DNA of 64,000 nt, taken from positions 124,001-188,000 of the forward strand of contig NZ_SPQR01000007.1 in NCBI RefSeq assembly GCF_004766055.1, in the 5' to 3' direction. Within the stretch, counting starts at the first letter, position 1. The number at the start of each line of letters is the position of its first letter. The stretch is from Desulfosporosinus sp. Sb-LF. Lineage in GTDB: Bacteria > Bacillota > Desulfitobacteriia > Desulfitobacteriales > Desulfitobacteriaceae. Under the pieces are notes generated by a model. That model had not been told where the DNA came from, searched no databases, and saw only the letters and a program-made list of their open reading frames with translations. Made by a program: the position numbers and the translations under genes. This document shows, piece after piece, positions 51,262-59,900 of the stretch.

Positions 51262-53838
51262 GTGTCGAAAAGGGAAAAAGCTCCAAGTTCTTTTTGGCTT
51301 AAATTAATCAGCGTGTTATTATCGTTATATTTTTTAACTGGTTTACTCGGTTTATTGGGATTTTCAGTTGGAAAACCAATTTATTCAATCTTTACAGCAT
51401 TTATGGGGAAAAGCCTAGCTTGGGTAGGTCTGTTGTTAGGGTTGTTCTTGGCCTTTCTACTCTGGTTTTATTCTACGGATTTGACATCCATCGTGTTTGA
51501 AAGTTCTGGTAAGCCATCGTCTCGAGAGAACTCGAGGCCCAGAAATCGTAGAAAAAAACAGCCTAATCAAAAAAGTTTGGATGAAATGAAGAAATCAAAC
51601 TTCAGGGATGACTCAGTTTCCAATGTTTTTCCTCTCCCAGAGGGGAAACTTGTAAACCTTCACGGTTTTAATCAATATTTTACTACGCCCGAATGGGTAG
51701 AAATGAAAGATACTGATGTTCGCAAAATAGAAGAAATGGAAGAACTAGGGAAAAATTTTACTTCTTATTTTGCCACTGGAGAATCAATTTTCCCTAAGAA
51801 ACTTCGCAAAATGACGACTTTAAAAGGTCTCCAAGATTATATGGAGGAAGTAGATAAAGAAGAACGATTAGAACGAGTGCCCCAAAGTCAAGAAGGCGTT
51901 AGGCGTACTGAGATTTCGAAAATCTCTCTGGAAAAACCTACCCTAGTTTCTTCGGTCTTTAAATCTCAATCGGATCAGGATGAATTTCTAGCTCAATTTA
52001 AAGTAGATGGTAATCCCTTGGATCAGGATATGTTGGACTTAGTAGGGGATTTAAGGAAAGATACCAGAACGATTGATGAGGCTGAGAAAATTGCTCAAGT
52101 TGTTGAGGGTTCAGTTTCAAAGAACGGGCTAGAAGAAAAAATAATATCTATTCTAATGCCAGAAATCAAGAAGGAAACTATTCTTGAGATGAATTCTGAA
52201 ATAATTTCTGACATAATTTCTGAGCTAAATTCAAGTGTCGAATTGATGAATGAACCAGAGTTAGCGAACTTGAAGAATGAGCAGTTGGAGACGGCTTGTA
52301 CATCACTGGAGTTACAGGAGTCTGAAATTCCTGAGGTCGTAGCCACAGCGCCAAAACCCAACTATGCGGGGCAAGTGGCTCAGTTGGTGGATCAGATAAA
52401 GAAAGAGCAACCGGAGGACCATTGGAAGTTCCCAGGCTTTGATTTATTGGATTCTGAGGTACAGCATCTCGTAGTTCAGGATACAGAAACTCCTAAACTT
52501 CTAGAAAAAGTTCTTCTGGATTTTGGAGTAAAAGCTAAAGTGATAAGAGTAACAAGTGGCCCAGTCATTACTCGTTATGAGTTAGCGCCAGCACCTGGTG
52601 TCAAAATTAGCAAGATCGTTAATCTGTCGGATGATATCGCACTCGGACTTGCTGCTCGAGATGTGCGGATTGAAGCTCCGATCCCTGGAAAAGCCGCTAT
52701 CGGTATTGAAGTTCCGAATAAACACGCGCGCTCTGTGCGATTTCGAGAAGTGCTGGAAACAACGAGCTTCGGAAAATATGCTTCAAAACTAAAAGTTGCT
52801 TTGGGAAAAGATATCGCGGATCAACCTATCATAGCAGATTTGATTAAAATGCCTCATCTCCTTGTGGCAGGAGCTACCGGGTCGGGGAAAAGTGTCTGCA
52901 TTACGACGATCATTAATTCCATTCTCTACAATGCAACCCCAGATGAAGTGAAGTTCCTGCTTGTGGATCCCAAAATGGTGGAGCTTAGTCATTATAACGG
53001 AATTCCTCACCTTTTGGCTCCTGTTGTGGTCGATCCAAAGAAAGCAGCGAGCGCTTTAAAATGGATTGTCAAAGAAATGGAAAATCGGTATGAACTCTTC
53101 GCGGCTGCGGGGGTTCGAGATATCGAGCGTTATAATAAATTTAAGGCTGTGGAAATCACAGGCGATAAGCCGGCTTTGCCCTTCATTGTCGTAGTTATCG
53201 ATGAGCTGGCTGATTTAATGATGGTTGCAGCCGGAGAAGTTGAAGAAGCCATTTGTCGCTTAGCTCAAATGGCTCGCGCAGCGGGGATTCACTTGGTGAT
53301 TGCGACTCAACGTCCCTCGGTTGATATTATTACAGGGGTGATTAAGGCCAATATACCCAGCCGGATTTCCTTTGCAGTTTCGTCTCAAATCGATTCACGA
53401 ACCATTCTGGATGCAACAGGCGCGGAGAAACTTCTTGGACGAGGAGACATGCTTTATTCCCCTCTAGGAGTGAATAAAGCGTTACGTGTACAAGGCTGTC
53501 TAGTAACGGATGAAGAAGTGCAACGAGTAATTACACATTGGAAGGGATTAGGTAGGCCTGATTATCTCGATCCGGAGCGACTTTTTGCAGAGACAACCGA
53601 CAAGAATGAAGAGACTAATGGATTGGATGATGCCTTATTTATTGATGCAGGACAGCTTTTCATCAGGACGGGTATGGCATCGGTATCCTTCCTTCAACGC
53701 CGGTTAAAATTAGGATATACTAGGGCGGCACGGTTAATGGATATGCTCGAAGGGCAAGGAGTTGTCGGAGCGTACGAAGGGAGTAAGCCGCGGCAGGTGC
53801 TCTTAACGTCAGAGGAGTTTAAGGAACGTTTTGAATAA
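51262..53838 (+). CDS. FtsK/SpoIIIE-family DNA translocase, short membrane domain
   Basis: An 858-residue DNA pump that clears the septum of chromosome during division or sporulation. Two TM helices at about 12-33 and 45-72 replace the usual four. A long acidic linker (about 85-375) follows. The motor has an N-terminal alpha/beta part, Walker A GATGSGKS near 537 and Walker B VVVIDELADLMM near 645. The C-terminal gamma winged helix (FLQRRLKLGYTRAARLMDML) reads orientation sequences. The start is GTG 51262, after GGAGGTGGAAAGG. Whether it is FtsK or SpoIIIE in role cannot be told. Confidence 0.93.
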   Translation: MSKREKAPSSFWLKLISVLLSLYFLTGLLGLLGFSVGKPIYSIFTAFMGKSLAWVGLLLGLFLAFLLWFYSTDLTSIVFESSGKPSSRENSRPRNRRKKQPNQKSLDEMKKSNFRDDSVSNVFPLPEGKLVNLHGFNQYFTTPEWVEMKDTDVRKIEEMEELGKNFTSYFATGESIFPKKLRKMTTLKGLQDYMEEVDKEERLERVPQSQEGVRRTEISKISLEKPTLVSSVFKSQSDQDEFLAQFKVDGNPLDQDMLDLVGDLRKDTRTIDEAEKIAQVVEGSVSKNGLEEKIISILMPEIKKETILEMNSEIISDIISELNSSVELMNEPELANLKNEQLETACTSLELQESEIPEVVATAPKPNYAGQVAQLVDQIKKEQPEDHWKFPGFDLLDSEVQHLVVQDTETPKLLEKVLLDFGVKAKVIRVTSGPVITRYELAPAPGVKISKIVNLSDDIALGLAARDVRIEAPIPGKAAIGIEVPNKHARSVRFREVLETTSFGKYASKLKVALGKDIADQPIIADLIKMPHLLVAGATGSGKSVCITTIINSILYNATPDEVKFLLVDPKMVELSHYNGIPHLLAPVVVDPKKAASALKWIVKEMENRYELFAAAGVRDIERYNKFKAVEITGDKPALPFIVVVIDELADLMMVAAGEVEEAICRLAQMARAAGIHLVIATQRPSVDIITGVIKANIPSRISFAVSSQIDSRTILDATGAEKLLGRGDMLYSPLGVNKALRVQGCLVTDEEVQRVITHWKGLGRPDYLDPERLFAETTDKNEETNGLDDALFIDAGQLFIRTGMASVSFLQRRLKLGYTRAARLMDMLEGQGVVGAYEGSKPRQVLLTSEEFKERFE

Positions 53839-53841
53839 ACT

Positions 53842-53881
53842 ATAAAACACCCTAGCAATTCATATGGCTAGGGTGTTTTAT
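53842..53881 (+). terminator. Terminator of the ftsK-like gene
   Basis: Perfect 15-bp stem ATAAAACACCCTAGC/GCTAGGGTGTTTTAT (53842-53856 with 53867-53881). Confidence 0.85.
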
Positions 53882-53953
53882 TTATGATGAATGAAGTGAG
53901 GGAAAGTGGGGATAATGCATAAATGAATGTAAAATAATTGGCGGAGATGACGA

Positions 53954-56900
53954 ATGAAATTTTTCAGAAGATCGCATACAAAAGATAAACCATATAAAGA
54001 TATTGTTCTGCACGGGGAAGATTTACTTAATCACGCTGAAGAAATTGCTAAATTTAATGAAAACCTGGGAACTGGCTCCCCAGTGCGTGCTTTATTACCT
54101 AGGGTCAAACAAAATATGAAGTTTTTAGAACGTGCTTACCGTGAAATTACGGATTATTCAACGCGAACCCAGGATATTGTGCCTGCTACGGAATGGTTAT
54201 TAGACAATTACTATAGTTTAAAAGACCTAAGAGAAGAGATTCAGAGGAGTCTTCCTGATAAATTTGAACGTCAATTGCCACGGAACTTCAGTGGAGATTT
54301 TCAAGGGTACCCACGGATTTATGGGTTGATGGTTGAACTCATCGAACATACGGATAGCCAATTGAAAAGTGACACTCTCAAAGCGTTTATCAACGCTTAT
54401 CAAGTTCAAGCACCTTTGTCGAGTGGGGAACTATGGGCAATTCCTATTATGTTACGAATTGTGCTCTTGGAAAACATCCGGAGAATATCAGAGCAAATAC
54501 TGTTTACTCAGACAGAAAGGGAAGCAGCCGATCATTGGATATTGCCCTTATTGGAATCAGAACATGGGCCTGAAGAATGGGAAGGTATTCTAAAAACGCT
54601 TAGTCCTCAAGCTGAGTATTCCTCGGCTTATGCAGAACAGATCCTGAAACGCATGAGAGAACTTGGGGTAGAAGGGGCACCTCTTTTACACTGGGTCGAT
54701 CTCACTGTTGCTAAACAAGACACAACAATCGAAGAATTGGCAAAACTTGAGCGTCAACGTCAGACTATGTATCAAGTATCTATGGGTCATGCGATTCTGA
54801 GCATTCATTACATTAACTCAGAAGATTGGCCACGCTTTTTTGAAGAAGTCAGCTTAGTGGAACGTGTTTTAAAAAAAGATCCTGGCAAAGTTTATAGCGA
54901 AATGGATTTCGAGTCGCGTGATGCTTATCGTCATCAGGTTGAAAAGATTGCTCGACGCTACAAAGTTTCAGAGCTGGTCGTAGTTCGAAAAGTGCTCCTT
55001 GAAGCGGAAAAAGCGCATAAGCAGGGAGAGCTTGCGTCATCTCACGTAGGGTATCATTTGATCGGGTTAGGTCGCGAGACACTAGAAAGAGAATTGGAAC
55101 ATGATTTTGGAGTGTCCCAAAACTTGAGGAGTGAGATTCAGAGTTCGATTCGGAAGAACCCTAACATGTATTATTTTGGTTGTTTGCTGATCGGAACGGG
55201 AAGTCTATTTGCTTGGGTTTTATCGTATTCCTATCATGAGAGTTCACATATCCTAATCCATGTAATTCTGATGTTGGCACTGTTAATTTGGGCGAGTAGT
55301 TTGATCATCCCCTTGGTAAATTGGGCTGCCTCGGAATTGTTTCGTCCCACTTTCCTTCCGAAATTAGATTTGCGTGAGGGGATTCCGCCAACATTACGGA
55401 CAATGGTTACGGTTCCAACGCTATTAACGAGTGTTGACAGGGTTAATGAACTCATCAGTGATATGGAAGTCTATTATCTAGCTAATCGAGATGAAAATCT
55501 AAATTTTGCGTTGCTGGGCGATTTTGCAGATTCCTCGTCTGAAACGATTAAAGGGGATGAGGAAATTGTTTCAGCGGCCACGGTTGCAATCGAGGCTCTA
55601 AACCATAAATACGGTCAAAGTCGTTTTTATTTCTTTCATCGCAAGCGAATTTACAATGCTTCTGAAGGTGTATGGATGGGGTGGGAGAGAAAACGTGGAA
55701 AGCTTATTGAGTTTAACCGGCTTTTGTGTCAAGAGGGGACGACAAGTTATATAATTCAAATCGGTGATCTGTCGCTCTTACCCACATTCCGATATGTCAT
55801 TACGCTCGATGCCGATACTCAGTTGCCTCGAGGAACGGCCAAGAAATTGGTTGGAACGATCGCCCATCCTTTGCATGCTCCACGTCTAAGTGAGGATGGA
55901 AAGAGAGTGGTTGAAGGCTATGGTATTCTTCAACCGCGAGTTGGGGTTTCAATTTTGAGCGCAAGTGCCTCAAATTTTGCGCGAATTTTTTCTGGCAGAG
56001 TTGGAGTGGATCCTTATACAACCGCGGTATCGGATGTTTATCAAGATTTGTTTGGAGAAGGCATTTTTACAGGTAAAGGGATCTATGATGTTAGTATTTT
56101 CCATAGAGTTACGAATAAGGCCTTTCCCGAAAATACAATTCTCAGCCATGATCTAATTGAAGGATTATATGCAAGGGCGGGACTTGTAACAGACGTAGAG
56201 CTGGTTGATGGCTATCCGGCCAACTACCTAGCTTACATGCGTCGGTTACACCGTTGGGTTAGAGGAGACTGGCAGTTATTACCTTGGCTATTTAAACCAA
56301 TTCCTTTTATCTCACGGTGGAAAATTTTCGACAATTTGAGAAGAAGTTTTGAAACACCGGCACTGGTACTAATAATCGTCTTAGCATTCACAGCTCTTTC
56401 AGGGAACCCATTTGTCTGGTTAGGGCTAATCTCCTTAAGTTTAATTTCACCCATAGTCATATTTCTTCTCGGTCAGATTTTTGATGAGCGTGTTGAAAAG
56501 GGAAACATCGGCCAAGATCTTTTGACTTTGGTTATTCAGTTTTCTTTGCAGTTCATATTTATTCCGTTTCAGGCATTGATCATGCTTGACGCAATCATGC
56601 GAAGTATATATCGACAGTTTATTTCACACCGACATCTGTTGGAATGGGAAACTGCTGCAGATACAGAGAAACGCTTGGATGTCAGCTTAAAAGCAATGGT
56701 TACTTCGATGTGGCCAGTGGCTCTTCTGACCTTATTAACCGTTGTTGCCATCGTGTCTTCGTTTCCTGCGAAGTTAGGCGAATTTATTCCGATAGCTATA
56801 GCATGGGTGGCTTCAATATGGGTTGCCTATCGTGTCAGTTTACCCATTCGTCGAAAAAAGGAAGTTCTTTTGTTTACGGAACAGCTCTTTTTGCGACGTT

Positions 56901-59900
56901 TTTCTAGAAAAATATGGGCCTTTTTTGAGGAGTTTGTCTGTCTAGAGGATAATTGGTTGCCGCCAGATAATGTTCAAATTGATCCACCGAACGGTGTAGC
57001 ACACCGTACCTCTCCCACTAATATTGGACTGGCCTTGCTAGCGAATCTGGCAGCAAGGGATTTCGGGTACGTCACGCTAGCAACGGTATATGAACAAATT
57101 GAGCAATCGCTAGAAACTATTGATAAGCTCGAGCACTGGCAAGGGCATCTTTATAATTGGTACGATACCCAAAGTCTCAGGCCCTTAGAACCACTTTATG
57201 TGTCAACCGTTGATAGTGGAAACTTTGTTCTTTATCTTTTGACTTTAAAATCTGGTCTTACAGAGATCTTAGACAAACCCTTAAACGATCGGCAAAGTGT
57301 GCTGGGTCTTCAGGATACTTATAATTTATTGATTGAGGCGCTTGGCAAGGATACTTACGAGGAACTTAACCGATTTGGAGAGGATCTTGAACGCGTTCTG
57401 GGTTCGGATGAAGCCTGGAATTTACAGAGCTGGATGAATTTATTGTCCCTCTGGCCAGCGCCCTTCTTAGAACAAGAATTAACCCAAGAGGGTAAATATT
57501 GGGCACGTCGTCTCGATACGATGATTCGAGCCTTCCGCCAGGAATCCGAAGAAATCTATCCTTGGGTTACCAACCCTAACTATTCAGAAACTTATTCGCT
57601 TCTAAATACGCAGGCTTATGAAATCTCCGGCTTGAGTAAACTTGCCAGGTTTTACAGCGATGGACTGAAGGAAAATAGTTTTACGCCCGAGTTAAGGGAA
57701 AGTATAGAGCGGGCGCTCAAGAAGATACAAGACTATGTGCTTAGGACAGAAGAATTACAGCAACGACTTGAGACGATGGCTTTAGATACTGATTTCCGCC
57801 CTCTGTTTGACGAGACACGTCAACTTTTCTCAATTGGCTATCGTATTGTTGAAAGCATGCTTGATAAGTCTTATTACGATTTATTAGCCTCAGAAGCCCG
57901 CCAAGCGAGCTTTATTGCCATCGCAAAAGGAGATGTATCTCCTAGCCATTGGTTTAAGCTAGGGCGTTCTTTGACAATGGCTAAAGGAAAACGAAGTTTA
58001 GTTTCCTGGAGCGGGACTATGTTTGAATTTTTAATGCCACTCCTAGTTATGCGAAATTATAAGGGAACCCTTCTGGATGAAACTTACCGTTCCGTGGTCG
58101 AAGTTCAAAGAAGGTATGGCGTAGAACATAATGTACCCTGGGGAATATCCGAGTCGGGATTTTATGCCTTCGACCCTCAACTCAATTATCAGTATAAAGC
58201 TTTCGGAGTCCCGGGACTTGGTCTTAAACGGGGATTAATTCAGGATCTTGTAATTGCGCCCTATGCGAGCTTTTTGGCGTTGATGGTTTCTCCACGTGAA
58301 GCATTATTAAACATTATGACGATGGAACAAAAAGGTTTTGCGGGTCGCTATGGGTTATATGAAGCCGCTGATTACACTAGTGAACGTATCCCGGTGGGGC
58401 GCTCTTTCAAGCTCATTCAGAGTTTTATGGCCCATCACCAAGGAATGAGTCTCTTAGCGATTGATAATGTGTTACATGAAAATCGTATGCAACAGCGTTT
58501 GCATAAAGAGGCCTTGATCCAATCTACGGAACTTTTGCTTCAAGAACGCTTACCGAAGGTGACTCCTCTTATACCTCAACCTGAGGGAGAATATGTTGAA
58601 AAAGAGAGTCAAGTTAAGAACGTTGAACCGGAGAAAAATCAGTTTATCTTTTTGGACACGGCAAAGAGTCCTATTCCAGTGACTCATTGCATTTCCAATG
58701 GACAGTATTCTGTTATGATGACGAATTCTGGGGCAGGCTTCAGTCGTTATCGAGAAATTAGCCTCACTCGCTGGCGTGAAGATGTGACTCGGGATGCATG
58801 GGGGATGTATTTTTATATACAAAATTTGAATTCTGGTGACGTATGGTCTGCAACGCACCAACCTTGTGGGAATTCAGGTGAGGAGTATAAGTTGACTTAC
58901 GCACCGGATAAGGTAGAGTTTTTACGGAAGGATGGTAATATTACTACCCGTACCGAAGTTGTCGTATCCCCTGAAGATCAAGCGGAGTTGCGCCGTGTCT
59001 CTTTGACAAATCATAGCAAGTATGACCGAACGATAGAAGTCACCAGCTATTTTGAGGTGGTTCTTGCTAGGCCAAGTGAAGATTTGGCACATCCTGCCTT
59101 TGGCAATCTCTTTATACAAACTGAATTTGCTCATGAGGCTTTATTGGCATCACGAAGACCTCGCAGTGAAAATCAGACTCGATTGTGGCTCATGCACACG
59201 GTTGCCACTGAGGGAGAAAAGGTGGGTTCCCTTCAATATGAGACAGACCGCGCGCGCTTTATTGGACGGGGAAGAAGCCTTGCCAGGCCACAAGCACTCG
59301 ATGCGAATCATCCTTTGTCGAATACCGTTGGAGCCGTGTTGGATCCAATGATGAGTTTGCGTCAGAGGGTTAGGGTTGGCCCTGGTCAAACCGTTCGGGT
59401 CTCTTTTTCCGTCGGATACGCGGAGAGTCGTGAGGAAATAATCAATATTGCCGAAAAGTATCGGGATCCACTCTCAGTTAATAGGGCGTTTGAGTTGGCA
59501 TGGACACATAGCAAAATGGAGCTTCGCCATTTGAATTTGACGGCTACACAGGCAAACGAAGGCCTTAGCTTAGGTGGTCATTTGCTTTATCTTAGCCCTT
59601 GCCGTATTGATGAGGCGGAATATATTAAAAGTAACCGTAAAGGGCAGTCTTCCCTCTGGCCCTATGCTATTTCAGGAGATCTGCCCATTGTCCTTGTTCG
59701 TGTCAAAGATGCCGAACATCTGGAGCTGGTACGCAGACTTCTAACAATTCATGAATACTGGAGGCTTAAAGGACTGTTAGCAGACCTCGTCATTCTCAAT
59801 GAAGATGATAGTGGCTACGTTCAGGCTTTCCAGGACACATTGCGTGATATCATTTCAATGGGGCATGCCCGGGATCTCTTAAACCAACCTGGTGGTGTCT

